Positions 7,757 to 16,526 of a DNA stretch of 44,524 bases are shown piece after piece; the stretch's first letter is position 1, and the number at the start of each line of letters is the position of its first letter. The translations under genes were made by a program, and so were the position numbers. The DNA lies in NCBI GenBank assembly GCA_903834635.1, contig CAILJO010000079.1:1-44524 (forward strand). Direction: 5' to 3'. This DNA is from an uncultured Micrococcales bacterium (lineage in GTDB: Bacteria; Actinomycetota; Actinomycetes; Actinomycetales; Microbacteriaceae). The notes beneath the pieces are model-generated. The model worked only from the letters and a program-made list of their open reading frames with translations. It was not told where the DNA came from and ran no database searches.

Positions 7757-8986
7757 GTGAATACTTCTAACTGGCTAGGCCGCGAACTGACCCTCGACAT
7801 CGAGAAGGTTGCCCACGGTGGCATCTTTGTTGCACGCCACGAAGGTCGTGTGGTTTTCGTGTCGCACACGCTGCCCGGCGAAAAAGTGAAGGCTCGAGTT
7901 TTCGAAGACAAGGGTGGATCTTTCTGTCGTGCCGAAACCACCGAGGTTCTTGAACCTAGCGAGCACCGAGTGAAACACTTTTGGAAGGCGGCCCGAGAGG
8001 GTGGCGCGGGTGGCGCCGAGTTTGGTCACATTGCCCTTGCCTATCAGCGCGAGTTGAAGGCTGACGTGCTCGAAGAAGCACTATCTCGCATGGCTGGAAT
8101 CTCGATGCGACCTGTCGTCGAGGCTGCCCCCGGCGATGATGAAGCGGGTGGTCTGGGTTACCGCACCCGAGTGCAACTTCACGTTGACGAGTTTGGTGTT
8201 GCCGGCCCTTATCGCGAGCGAACTCACGCCGTGGTCGAAACCCGCGACTTGCCTCTGGCCGTCGAAGACATTCGCGAATTGGGCCTTCACCTCAAGAACT
8301 GGAACGGCGTTAGCAAGCTTGAAATCGCCGCCTCGAACACCGGGCAGTTGCAGTACTCGGTAGACAAAAAGGTCAAGGGAGACGAACGCTTGGTCGAGCG
8401 CGTGGCCGGACGCACTTTCAGAATTTCGGGCGGCGGATTTTGGCAGGTGCACCGCAAGGCGGCCGAGTTGCTGACCGCAACCGTCTTGGCCGACATCGCT
8501 AAGGTGGGCTTCGACAAGACCGCCGACAACCTGGACCTCTATGGTGGTGTGGGACTTTTTGCCGGCGCCATCGCAGCCAAGTTTGGCAACGACTCGAAGA
8601 TCACCACCGTCGAGGCATTTAAACAAGCCACCGATGACGCCGTCTTGAACTTGGCCGATCTAAGCAACGTAAAAGCAGTTTGCCAACCCACTGAGCGTTT
8701 CTTGGCCGAACGTGTTTCGGCCCACAAAAAAGCTGGTTCACCAGTCTCTACTGCCACGGTCGTGCTCGACCCGCCGCGCGCCGGCGCTGGCGCGAAGGTT
8801 GTCGGGCAGCTTCTAGATCTAGCTCCTAAGCACATTGTTTATGTCGCCTGTGACCCGGTTGCGCTCGCTCGCGACCTGAAGCCGCTGATCGCTGGTGGTT
8901 ACGAGTTGATAAATCTTCGTGCCTTTGACCTGTTTGCCCACACTCATCACGTCGAGGCGGTTGCTAGCCTTAGTCGCAGGCATTAG
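7757..8986 (+). CDS. TRAM-domain class I SAM-dependent RNA methyltransferase (TrmA/RlmD family)
   Basis: A 409-residue RNA m5U methyltransferase-like enzyme. A TRAM RNA-binding domain occupies about residues 4-63. The Rossmann methyltransferase part has LDLYGGVGLFAG (SAM-binding), VVLDPPRAG, the nucleophile Cys365 in YVACDP, and the terminal FAHTHHVE motif with the general-base Glu near 400. The iron-sulfur cysteines of RlmD/RumA are not seen. The target (tRNA or 23S rRNA uridine) cannot be decided from sequence. It starts with GTG at 7757, with no clear ribosome-binding site. Confidence 0.9.
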   Translation: MNTSNWLGRELTLDIEKVAHGGIFVARHEGRVVFVSHTLPGEKVKARVFEDKGGSFCRAETTEVLEPSEHRVKHFWKAAREGGAGGAEFGHIALAYQRELKADVLEEALSRMAGISMRPVVEAAPGDDEAGGLGYRTRVQLHVDEFGVAGPYRERTHAVVETRDLPLAVEDIRELGLHLKNWNGVSKLEIAASNTGQLQYSVDKKVKGDERLVERVAGRTFRISGGGFWQVHRKAAELLTATVLADIAKVGFDKTADNLDLYGGVGLFAGAIAAKFGNDSKITTVEAFKQATDDAVLNLADLSNVKAVCQPTERFLAERVSAHKKAGSPVSTATVVLDPPRAGAGAKVVGQLLDLAPKHIVYVACDPVALARDLKPLIAGGYELINLRAFDLFAHTHHVEAVASLSRRH

Positions 8987-9018
8987 CGGTTCTTTTTTTG
9001 AGTTTTGGGGGAGGCAAC

Positions 9019-9666
9019 ATGGCAGACAAAGTCACGGTTGCCATTGTCGACGACCACGATGCCATTCGGCTGGGCTTCAAGGGTGCCTGTCTTGAAAATA
9101 ACTTTGAGGTGTTGGGTTCGGCTGCTTCAGTGTCAGACCTGCTGACTAACTTAGAACCTGGGGAACCCCAGGTGGTCGTGTTAGACCTTTCGCTGGCAGA
9201 TGGTTCACAGGTGGAGAACAACGTGCAAAGCATTCGGGCTCATGGCAGCCAAGTGGTCATTTATAGCATCGCCGATAAGCGAAATCAGGTTCGCGGGGCA
9301 ATCAAGGCAGGCGCTGCAGCCATCGTCACTAAGGCTCAACCAATGTCAGACCTTTTCGAGGTAATCCAGCTAGTGGTCGATGGTGTCTATGTGAACAACG
9401 TGCACACCACTGCAGCCATCGACTCTGACCTCGAGTTTAAAGAGGCCAAGCTTTCGCCGCGCGAGCGTGAGGTGCTCACGCTGTACGCATCGGGGCTGGC
9501 GCTCAAGCAAGTTGCTTTCACTTTGAATATCAAACTGAATACCGCCAAAGAGCACATCGACCGGGTGCGCTCTAAATACGCCGACATTGGGCGCCCAGTT
9601 TCGACTAAGACGGAACTGCTGATTCGGGCCATAGAAGACGGCCTCATCGACGGCGGTTCAATCTAA
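9019..9666 (+). CDS. NarL/LuxR-type response regulator
   Basis: A 215-residue two-component regulator. The receiver domain has acidic pair Asp11/Asp12, phospho-acceptor Asp56 in VVVLDLS, Ser83 and Lys105. A LuxR-type HTH (LSPREREVLTLYASG to about residue 210) binds DNA. I chose the ATG at 9019 because GGGGGAGG at 9007-9014 is an excellent ribosome-binding site; the frame itself opens at a TTG at 8998. The stop overlaps the start of the kinase gene by one base (TAATG), so the pair is cognate. Targets are unknown. Confidence 0.93.
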   Translation: MADKVTVAIVDDHDAIRLGFKGACLENNFEVLGSAASVSDLLTNLEPGEPQVVVLDLSLADGSQVENNVQSIRAHGSQVVIYSIADKRNQVRGAIKAGAAAIVTKAQPMSDLFEVIQLVVDGVYVNNVHTTAAIDSDLEFKEAKLSPREREVLTLYASGLALKQVAFTLNIKLNTAKEHIDRVRSKYADIGRPVSTKTELLIRAIEDGLIDGGSI

Positions 9667-10853
9667 TGAAGTTTGCCTCTCGAAGCCCCTATTCGGCCAC
9701 GCTCGCACTTTCGCGGGTGGACCGTTGGATTGGTCGCTCCTATTCACTCTTTTTGCTTGTTTCACTGATCGAAACGTTGGGCACCGTGGCCAAGCAGCTG
9801 CCTGTATTGAATCTCGCTGTGGCGATTCCGGCCATATCGATTTTTGCGCTCGCGCTCTTTTACAACGTTTTCAACTTTTGGTTTGGTGACGGCAACATTC
9901 ACTCTTACGTGATTATCGGCCTTGTGATGTTCTGCCTTTTGGCATCGATGCCTTTTCAGCCTGCTGTGGGTTCGACCTGGCCAGAGTTTCAGCATTCATG
10001 GGTCTGGTGGACAACCGGTGGGGCATCGGTCTCTATGGGGCTGCTGTTGCCACGATGGTGGTCATGGCTTTACATGGCCTTGACGCCGATAGCCTGGTTC
10101 TTTTTAGTGCAAACCACCTGGGGTGGATCTTTTGGTCTAGCGAAGGCCCTAGAAGATGCGGCTTATGTAACTTTGTTTCCGGCGACCATCGTAGGAATGG
10201 CTCAGCTGCTGCGAAGTGCTGCGCTGAGAGTCGACATAGCTGTCGAAGATGCCGCCGCGGCAGCAGCCGAACGCGCCCGCATCGATGCCGTTGAGCGTGA
10301 GCGCTCAAGAATAGATGCGTTGGTGCATGACTCTGTTCTGACCACTTTTTTGCTTTCGGCAAAAGCGACATCTCCAGAGCAAATGGCGTTGGCCAAGACA
10401 TCAGCCCAAGACGCACTCATAAAACTAAAAGCGGCGCAGGCCGATGACTCTGGTGAGGCGATTTCGATTTCGTCTTTTGCCAAGGCTTTGGCCGAGTCGG
10501 TTCGCCGGCAAGATGCCAACATAGAAATCGATGTCACCGGCGGAAGTGCTCATTTGATCAAAGCCGAAGTGGCTTCGGCTCTTTCTGATGCGACTGCCCA
10601 GGCTCTCACCAACTCGCAACAACATGCACCTTTTATGTCTGACCGCTTGTTTCGTCTAAAAATAAGTGATCGCGAAATCAAGATTGTGGTTCGCGACGAT
10701 GGGCCAGGTTTTAGACCGGGTCGCATCCCCAAAAACCGTCTGGGTCTTCGCGTCAGCATCATTGAACGAGTCGAAGCTGTCGGTGGTCGCGTTTTTATAG
10801 AGACCAGCCCCGGTGAAGGAACCACGATTGTTTTGGAGTGGGAGTTCGCATGA
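9666..10853 (+). CDS. Membrane sensor histidine kinase (NarL-partner type)
   Basis: A 395-residue kinase. The N-terminal half (about 25-185) has five or six hydrophobic segments and no large extracellular domain. A coiled, charged linker (190-215, alanine/arginine-rich) leads to His221 in DALVHDSVLTTFL, the likely phospho-acceptor. The GHKL ATPase has an N-box-like ALTNSQQHA (313-321, where the usual Glu before ALxN is Gln), G1 DDGPGF (344-349) and a G2-like RLGLRVSIIERVEAVGG. It likely phosphorylates the regulator at 9019. The ligand is unknown; the topology suggests sensing within or at the membrane. Confidence 0.9.
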   Translation: MKFASRSPYSATLALSRVDRWIGRSYSLFLLVSLIETLGTVAKQLPVLNLAVAIPAISIFALALFYNVFNFWFGDGNIHSYVIIGLVMFCLLASMPFQPAVGSTWPEFQHSWVWWTTGGASVSMGLLLPRWWSWLYMALTPIAWFFLVQTTWGGSFGLAKALEDAAYVTLFPATIVGMAQLLRSAALRVDIAVEDAAAAAAERARIDAVERERSRIDALVHDSVLTTFLLSAKATSPEQMALAKTSAQDALIKLKAAQADDSGEAISISSFAKALAESVRRQDANIEIDVTGGSAHLIKAEVASALSDATAQALTNSQQHAPFMSDRLFRLKISDREIKIVVRDDGPGFRPGRIPKNRLGLRVSIIERVEAVGGRVFIETSPGEGTTIVLEWEFA

Positions 10854-11827
10854 TTCTCGTTGTAAAGCGCCTCGGGCTCTCTGTCATTGCGTTGTTGTTT
10901 GGTCTATTCCAAGGGGCGCTAGGGCTTGCATCTTTCGAGTTCTACTCGAACCCGACGGGGCCATTCGTGGCGCTGATCATCTATGTTGTCACCCTGTTTT
11001 CGACGGTCACAATGTATCGAGGAGTCACGCTTCCGCTCGCACACGCAGCCTTGGCCACTTTTGCTACTTGCCTGTTGCCGATACTGACAAACCCTGCCAT
11101 AAAAAATCATGTTTTCGACACTTATGCAACGTGGTACATCGGTGGTGCCGGTGTTCTGCTGACAACCATCGTCGTTCGGCGAAACTATGCCCTCGCTTGG
11201 GTCGGAGCCACGATTGTCACAGTTGAGGTTGTGGCCTGGGCTAAAGACCTGAACGTAATCTGGCAGTCAGGTTTGATGGGTGGAATGGTTCTTTTGGTTG
11301 CTGCGGGGCAGGCAATCTCGCTTGGAGTCGATAAGGCTGCACGCGATGCAAAAGCCCTTGCCGATCAGGCTGCCGAGGAGAAATCTCAGACTCAAGCCGT
11401 CACCGCGCGTCGTTTAGAGCGGCAAGTCAGACTTCAATCGGCATTCGAGGCATCGAAAAACCTGCTCGATCTGATCGTTGCTTCAGACGGAAACCTTAGC
11501 TCGGATCAACGACGTGAGGCAGCCTTGGCCGAGGTGGCACTTCGCGACGAAATTCGAGGTCGCGACCTCATGAATCCAGCTTTGCGTTTAGCGGTTCAAG
11601 AGGCAAGGCGCCGAGGAGTCGAGGTGATCTTGCTCGACGAAGGCGGGCTCGACGGCCAAGACTCTGATCTAGTCGAACGAATGCTCGCCGATGTTGCATC
11701 AGCGGTTCAGGGTGTTCAACGAGGCAAGGTGACCATTCGCTCAGTGCAAGGCGAAACCTGGCTAATCACAGTGTTGGTGACCGATTCACCAAATGATCCG
11801 CCGGTGCTTTGGCTGCGATTGCCCTAG
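10850..11827 (+). CDS. Uncharacterised membrane protein with kinase-like layout, third gene of the two-component operon
   Basis: A 325-residue protein; the start at 10850 overlaps the kinase stop (ATGA). About five membrane segments fill residues 8-170. A charged coiled linker (172-215) follows, then a soluble C-terminal part with ALRDEIRGRDLMNPAL, RRGVEVILLDEGG and a final strand-like block KVTIRSVQGETWLITVLV. The order (membrane half, coiled linker, alpha/beta C-terminus) mirrors the neighbouring kinase. I see no His at the phospho-acceptor place and no intact G1/G2 ATP-lid glycines. It could be a degenerate kinase acting as co-sensor or inhibitor of the pair (inference). I do not recognise a named family. 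Confidence 0.8.
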   Translation: MILVVKRLGLSVIALLFGLFQGALGLASFEFYSNPTGPFVALIIYVVTLFSTVTMYRGVTLPLAHAALATFATCLLPILTNPAIKNHVFDTYATWYIGGAGVLLTTIVVRRNYALAWVGATIVTVEVVAWAKDLNVIWQSGLMGGMVLLVAAGQAISLGVDKAARDAKALADQAAEEKSQTQAVTARRLERQVRLQSAFEASKNLLDLIVASDGNLSSDQRREAALAEVALRDEIRGRDLMNPALRLAVQEARRRGVEVILLDEGGLDGQDSDLVERMLADVASAVQGVQRGKVTIRSVQGETWLITVLVTDSPNDPPVLWLRLP

Positions 11828-11839
11828 AAACAACGAAAA

Positions 11840-11879
11840 AAGAGGCAAAGAGAAAAGGCAGCCTCGCGACTGCCTCTTC
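11840..11879. terminator. Hairpin terminator after the signalling operon
   Basis: GAAAAGGCAG (11852-11861) pairs with CTGCCTCTTC (11870-11879), 9 of 10 bp with an 8-nt loop. An alternative perfect 8-bp pairing uses AAGAGGCA (11840-11847) with 11871-11878. Read on the minus strand, the hairpin is followed by U-rich sequence (CTCTTTTTTCG), so it may mainly end the peptidase transcript arriving from the right, or serve both directions. Confidence 0.5.
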
Positions 11880-11914
11880 AGCTCAATCGATTTCTCGATA
11901 ACCCCGTTGAAACC

Positions 11915-12049
11915 TTTGGTCCCGATACCAAACCGTGGTTCCAAAACTATTGTGCGTTTCGGTAACCCCGATTTGTGGTCAAATCTCGAAATCCTTTGTC
12001 CCCGATAAGGGGGACACCCTTAGCCCAGGATTGCTCGGCGAAGGGTGTC
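11915..12049. repeat. Cluster of small inverted repeats around CCCGATA motifs
   Basis: This spacer holds TTTGGT-CCCGAT-ACCAAA (11915-11932), TGTCCCC-GATAAG-GGGGACA (11997-12016), and GACACCCTT (12013-12021) pairing with AAGGGTGTC (12041-12049) across the peptidase stop codon. The last two pairings share bases and exclude each other. CCCGAT/CCCCGAT recurs three times (11921, about 11966 and 12000), with a related TAACCCCG. It lies between convergent genes, so RNA-3'-end structure or a protein site are both possible. Confidence 0.5.
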
Positions 12050-13675
12050 TAGACCAAGTGCGCCCAGGTTCAGAGCATCGCGGTGGAACTTCTTGATGTC
12101 CCAGTCGGCTCCGGCTTTGGCCTTTGCTTCATCGCGAATCTGTTCCCAGATGCGCTGACCGATCTTGTAGCTCGGAGCCTGTCCAGGCCAACCGAAGTAA
12201 CGGTGAACTTCGAAGTTGATGAACTCTTTCGACATGTTCACGTTGTCGCTCATGAACTCAACTGCATAGTCAAAGTCCCACTTGCCGGTGCCGTCAAGGC
12301 GAGGCTTGCCAAGGTGAACCGACAGGTCGAGAACCACGCGAGCTGCACGCATGCGCTGGCCGTCGAGCATGCCCAAACGGTCGCCCGGGTCGTTCAAGAA
12401 TCCTAGGTCCTGCATCAGGCGCTCTGCATAGAGTGCCCAACCCTCACCGTGCCCTGAACACCAGTTAGCCATGCGGCGCCAGTCGTTTAGTTCACCGCGG
12501 TTGTAAACCTGGGTTGCAATCTGAAGGTGGTGCCCTGGCACTCCCTCGTGATAAACGGTTGTGGTTTCGCGCCAAGTGTCGAACTCTGTGACGCCAGCAG
12601 GAACAGACCACCACATGCGTCCTGGGCGACTGAAGTCGTCGGTTGGGCCGGTGTAATAAATCACACCAGAGTTGGTTGGGGCAATCTTGCACTCAAGCGT
12701 GCGCAGCTTCTCTGGAATGTCAAAGTGCGTAGCACCCAACTTCTCAACTGCTTCGTCGCTCAGGCGCTGCATCCACTTTTGAAGTTCATCGGTGCTGTGC
12801 AGCTTGCGGCTTGCATCGTTGTTTAAGATTTCGATGGCCTCGGCAACGGTTGCTCCCGGCTTGATTTCGTTGGCTACGGCCTCTTGCTCTGCCTTTACGC
12901 GAGCAAGTTCTTCAAGGCCCCACTGGTAGGTCTCTTCGAGGTCAACCTTGGCTCCCAAAAAGCGTTGGCTCAAGAGGGCATAGCGGTCGTGACCGATTGC
13001 GTCGACGTGAGTTGCCACCGGAGCGAGTTCGTCACGCAAGAAGTTCTGCAGTTTGGCATAGGCAGCGGTGGCTACTTGGCTGGCTTCGACCAGCTCGGCA
13101 CGCAGTGCGTCAGACAGCTCAACGCCCTCGGCCTTTGCGAACTTGCTAAAGAACCCGTTTTCACCGGTGATGTTGTTCAGGTCATTGACGACCCAGTTGA
13201 CCTGACGAATCGCAGGAGTCTCGTTGTCGCGAATGCCCACTCGCAAAGTTTCGATGTATCCGTCGATTGCACCTTCAACCGCACGCATGCGCTTGTTTAG
13301 GTTGTTCCAATCGGCTTCGTTTGCAACAGGGCTGAGGTCAAAGATGTCGCGAATACCCTGCGCCGGTGAAGCCAAAACATCAAGGTCGCGCTTCCACAAT
13401 CCGGTCTCGTGAAGTTCGATGCTCAACTTCAGGCTGGCCGCCAAGGCATCTTTGCTGACCTGGTCGATCTTGTCGACAGGCTCGAGCTGCTCAAGCTGGG
13501 CCAAAAGGTCTTTCTCAAGCTGGTTGAAGTGTGCGATGGCAGCAGGCGAGTGGTCGTCGAGCTTGTCTTCGCCACCAGCAAAGCCGGCATAAGTTGCAAA
13601 CGATGGGCTCAGCTCAGCGAGCTTGACCACCCAGGCATTTGAAAGTTCGTCAATTTTTGAAGGTACGCGCGTCAT
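12020..13675 (-). CDS. DUF885-family metallopeptidase-like protein
   Basis: A 551-residue soluble protein of the DUF885 family. The diagnostic HEGVPGHHLQ lies near residues 376-385, a zincin-type motif (HExxx-HH variant) thought to bind metal. Conserved Trp/Tyr-rich blocks follow (CSGHGEGWALYAERLM, RYFGWPGQAPSYKIG). Members are predicted zinc peptidases, some acting on peptides or carboxypeptidase substrates; the substrate here is unknown. There is no signal peptide, so it is cytoplasmic. I chose the ATG at 13675: on the minus strand AGGA precedes it by 6 nt, and the frame extends only nine residues further to 13702. Confidence 0.88.
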   Translation of the reverse strand: MTRVPSKIDELSNAWVVKLAELSPSFATYAGFAGGEDKLDDHSPAAIAHFNQLEKDLLAQLEQLEPVDKIDQVSKDALAASLKLSIELHETGLWKRDLDVLASPAQGIRDIFDLSPVANEADWNNLNKRMRAVEGAIDGYIETLRVGIRDNETPAIRQVNWVVNDLNNITGENGFFSKFAKAEGVELSDALRAELVEASQVATAAYAKLQNFLRDELAPVATHVDAIGHDRYALLSQRFLGAKVDLEETYQWGLEELARVKAEQEAVANEIKPGATVAEAIEILNNDASRKLHSTDELQKWMQRLSDEAVEKLGATHFDIPEKLRTLECKIAPTNSGVIYYTGPTDDFSRPGRMWWSVPAGVTEFDTWRETTTVYHEGVPGHHLQIATQVYNRGELNDWRRMANWCSGHGEGWALYAERLMQDLGFLNDPGDRLGMLDGQRMRAARVVLDLSVHLGKPRLDGTGKWDFDYAVEFMSDNVNMSKEFINFEVHRYFGWPGQAPSYKIGQRIWEQIRDEAKAKAGADWDIKKFHRDALNLGALGLDTLRRAILG

Positions 13676-13778
13676 TGCATTTCCTGTTCGACTTGGAATC
13701 AAAGGTTTGAACCTAATCTAAGCCAGAACTGCAACGCATGCCACCCGAAACCGTCAGGCTAGAGGCAAACTTTTGTGG

Positions 13779-14015
13779 CTAGTTAAGCCCGTCCTGCAGC
13801 GAAGCGCCCCACTGCCCGTGACCGGCTTGAATCGTCGACCGAAGCATTCCGTGATTTCTGTTCCAAGATGACTTCGCCGGCTTTCGCTTTGCCTGCTTGG
13901 CAGCCTCTTCTTCGGCAGCGGCCAGCGCAACCTGAACTACAGAAATCGCTGCGGCGAGTTCTTCGTCGGTGGGGGCACCGCGAACGACTTGGATGTCGGC
14001 TGGTTCGATGGTCAT
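13779..14015 (-). CDS. Acyl-CoA carboxylase epsilon subunit (AccE/PccE-like)
   Basis: A 78-residue small subunit. It starts with IQVVRGAPTDEELAAAISVV and ends with WNRNHGMLRSTIQAGHGQW, matching the two conserved ends of actinobacterial epsilon subunits joined by a variable Ala/Glu/Lys linker. Family members bind and activate the alpha-beta carboxylase complex. The start codon overlaps the stop of the beta-subunit gene by one base (TAATG), giving translational coupling and a fixed subunit ratio. Confidence 0.9.
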   Translation of the reverse strand: MTIEPADIQVVRGAPTDEELAAAISVVQVALAAAEEEAAKQAKRKPAKSSWNRNHGMLRSTIQAGHGQWGASLQDGLN

Positions 14016-15616
14016 TACAGCGGAATGTTTCCGTGCTTCTTAGGCGGCAAGGTTGCGCGCTTGGTCTTGAGAGCACGCAGCGCCTTGATCACATTGATGC
14101 GGGTTGCAGACGGCTCAATGATTCCGTCAAGCTCGCCGCGCTCGGCAGCCAAGAACGGGCTGGCAACGTTGTAGGTGTATTCAGCGGCAAGCTTGGCGCG
14201 AACGGCAGCGACATCTTCGCCTGCTTCTTCGGCAGCCTTGATCTTGTCACGAAAGAGAATGTTGACCGCTCCCTGGCCACCCATCACGGCGATTTCGGCG
14301 GTTGGCCAAGCGAGGTTGATGTCGGCACCCAGTTGCTTCGAGCCCATAACAATGTATGCGCCGCCATAGGCCTTGCGAGTGATCACGGTAACCAAAGGCA
14401 CGGTTGCCTCGGCATAGGCATAGAGCAATTTTGCTCCGCGGCGAATAACACCGGCCCACTCCTGGTCGGTGCCTGGCAGATAGCCCGGCACGTCGACGAG
14501 AGTCAAAATCGGAATCGAGAATGCGTCACAGAAACGAACAAAGCGTGCCGCCTTTTCACCCGCGTCGATATTCAAGGTGCCCGCCATCTGTGAAGGCTGG
14601 TTGGCAATGATGCCGACGCTCTGGCCATCCACTCGCGCGAAGCCGATAAGGATATTTGGGGCAAAGAGTGGCTGAACTTCAAGAAACTCGTTGCCGTCGA
14701 CGATGCTTTCGATGATGACGTGCATGTCATAGGGCTGGTTAGCCGAGTCTGGAATGAAGGTGTCAAGTTCGCGATCGGCATCGGTGACCTCAAGAATATC
14801 GGTCTGGTCGTAGCGCTCCGCTTCGCTCAGGTTGTTCTCGGGCAGGTACGACAGCAAGGTGCGGGCATAGTCGATGGCGTCTTCTTCATCGCTTGCCAGA
14901 TAGTGAGCCACACCCGAAGTTTCGTTGTGCGTGCGCGCGCCACCAAGCTCTTCCATGCCAACGTCTTCGCCGGTCACGGTTTTGATAACGTCTGGGCCGG
15001 TAACAAACATGTTCGAGGTTTTGTCGACCATGATCACAAAGTCGGTCAACGCCGGTGAATACACAGCGCCGCCGGCGGCTGGACCCATGATGATCGAGAT
15101 CTGTGGAATCACGCCCGAAGCCATAGTGTTGCGCTTGAAGATTTCGCCGTACTTGCCTAGCGCGATAACGCCCTCTTGAATACGAGCGCCTCCTGAGTCC
15201 AAGATTCCGATCAGCGGAACCCCGGTGGCGATGGCTAGGTCCATGACCTTGATGATCTTGTTGCCGGCAGCTTCGCCAAGCGAACCACCAAAAATTGTGA
15301 AGTCCTGAGAGAACACCGCAACCTGGCGGCCGTTGATGGTGCCGACACCGGTAACAACTGAATCACCGTATGGGCGATTTTTGTCCATGCCAAACGAGGT
15401 GCTTCGGTGACGAACAAACTCGTCGAGCTCTTCGAATGATCCTTCGTCGAGCAAAAGCTCGATACGTTCACGAGCGGTCTTTTTTCCCTTGGCGTGCTGC
15501 TTGGCTATCGCCGCCTCACCGCTGGCTAGAACCGCCTCGTGATAGCGGTCGCGAAGATCGGCCAGCTTTCCGGCGGTGGTGCTCATGTCGTGCTTTGGTT
15601 GATTCTCGGCAGTCAT
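14015..15616 (-). CDS. pccB: Acyl-CoA carboxylase beta subunit (carboxyltransferase)
   Basis: A 533-residue carboxyltransferase of the AccD/PccB family. It moves CO2 from biotin to acetyl-CoA or propionyl-CoA. Oxyanion-hole glycines are visible in [10 protein letters not shown] (N-terminal half) and [15 protein letters not shown] (C-terminal half), along with [17 protein letters not shown] chose the ATG at 15616; the frame continues to 15679, but the upstream part is not family-like and TAAAGT sits 7 nt before 15616 as a possible -10. An ATG at 15586 is the alternative. The biotin-carrying alpha subunit is encoded 7 kb away at 5195-6976. Substrate preference (acetyl or propionyl) is not decidable by eye. 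Confidence 0.93.
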   Translation of the reverse strand: MTAENQPKHDMSTTAGKLADLRDRYHEAVLASGEAAIAKQHAKGKKTARERIELLLDEGSFEELDEFVRHRSTSFGMDKNRPYGDSVVTGVGTINGRQVAVFSQDFTIFGGSLGEAAGNKIIKVMDLAIATGVPLIGILDSGGARIQEGVIALGKYGEIFKRNTMASGVIPQISIIMGPAAGGAVYSPALTDFVIMVDKTSNMFVTGPDVIKTVTGEDVGMEELGGARTHNETSGVAHYLASDEEDAIDYARTLLSYLPENNLSEAERYDQTDILEVTDADRELDTFIPDSANQPYDMHVIIESIVDGNEFLEVQPLFAPNILIGFARVDGQSVGIIANQPSQMAGTLNIDAGEKAARFVRFCDAFSIPILTLVDVPGYLPGTDQEWAGVIRRGAKLLYAYAEATVPLVTVITRKAYGGAYIVMGSKQLGADINLAWPTAEIAVMGGQGAVNILFRDKIKAAEEAGEDVAAVRAKLAAEYTYNVASPFLAAERGELDGIIEPSATRINVIKALRALKTKRATLPPKKHGNIPL

Positions 15617-15623
15617 GAAAGCC

Positions 15624-15629
15624 ACTTTA
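15624..15629 (-). promoter_or_regulatory. Putative -10 element (TAAAGT) for the carboxylase beta gene
   Basis: TAAAGT on the minus strand, within TATAAAGT, lies 7 nt before the ATG at 15616 with no ribosome-binding site between, suggesting a leaderless transcript. Confidence 0.35.
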
Positions 15630-15728
15630 TAAGCAAAATTAGCCCTTCGGTTTGAAGGTTTCCTACTGCCATTGCTCAAAATCGATGTAAGAAACCTACA
15701 GTTTCCAATGTTTATGCGGTTCGGGGGC

Positions 15729-15734
15729 TAGCCT
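15729..15734 (+). promoter_or_regulatory. Putative -10 element (TAGCCT) for birA
   Basis: TAGCCT is followed by six bases and the birA ATG at 15741, with no Shine-Dalgarno sequence. The layout predicts transcription starting at or next to the start codon. Confidence 0.4.
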
Positions 15735-15740
15735 GACTTC

Positions 15741-16523
15741 ATGCAGTTTTCTTTTGCGCCGAGTGTCGTGAACCGCCTCGATTATGTCGAAGTGACGGGT
15801 TCAACCAACACCGACCTGGTCGCTTCAGCCGCGGAGGGGGCGTCGAAGTGGCCAGATTTGTCGGTGCTCTGCGCATCAAAACAAACAGCTGGTCGTGGGC
15901 GAGCTGGTCGCGAGTGGCAGTCCGACCAAGATGCCTCGCTATCTGTCAGCATTCTGGTTCGGCCGCACGAGGTTAGTTTGCAAAACTTTGGGTGGCTGCC
16001 AATCTTGGCGGGGCTGGCCATGACCCAAACCGTCTCGGGTTTTTTGCCAGAAGCCAAAGTCGAACTCAAGTGGCCCAACGACGTCTTGGTGAATGACAAA
16101 AAGATTAGTGGTGTGCTCAGCGAGTTGCTGGCCGACGGCACCGGTGTGGTTATCGGAGCGGGTCTAAACCTCTCTCAGAGCCAACCAGAGTTGCCGATTG
16201 CGGCAGCCACGTCACTCGCAATCGAGGGTGCGTCAATCGGTTTTGAACAATCGCTAGAGGCTTATCTTCGAAACTTCGTTGCGCTCTACCGAGAGTTCGT
16301 CGCTCACCGCGGCAACGCCGATGCCTCTGGCCTGCGTCGCTCAGCTCAGGCTAAGTGTGGCTCGCTAGCAAGAAGAGTGAGAGCGATCATGCCTGGCGGG
16401 CAAGAAGTAGAAGGCAATGCGGTTGCCATTGACGAATCGGGTCGACTGGTGATTTCGGTCGAATCACTTGACCAGCTTTATGTCGTGGCTGCCGGCGACA
16501 TCGTTCACCTGCGCCACAATTAG
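15741..16523 (+). CDS. birA: Biotin-[acetyl-CoA-carboxylase] ligase
   Basis: A 260-residue monofunctional BirA without the N-terminal DNA-binding domain. GRGRAGREW (51-59) is the biotinyl-AMP loop and KWPNDVLVNDKKISGVLSEL (110-129) the catalytic block, with Lys121 matching the key lysine of E. coli BirA. A small SH3-like C-terminal domain ends the chain. It attaches biotin to the lysine of EAMKM in the carboxylase alpha subunit (5195-6976). It is divergent from the carboxylase beta gene, so ligase and its client pathway are linked. Lacking the HTH, it cannot act as the classic biotin repressor. Confidence 0.94.
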   Translation: MQFSFAPSVVNRLDYVEVTGSTNTDLVASAAEGASKWPDLSVLCASKQTAGRGRAGREWQSDQDASLSVSILVRPHEVSLQNFGWLPILAGLAMTQTVSGFLPEAKVELKWPNDVLVNDKKISGVLSELLADGTGVVIGAGLNLSQSQPELPIAAATSLAIEGASIGFEQSLEAYLRNFVALYREFVAHRGNADASGLRRSAQAKCGSLARRVRAIMPGGQEVEGNAVAIDESGRLVISVESLDQLYVVAAGDIVHLRHN

Positions 16524-16526
16524 GTT

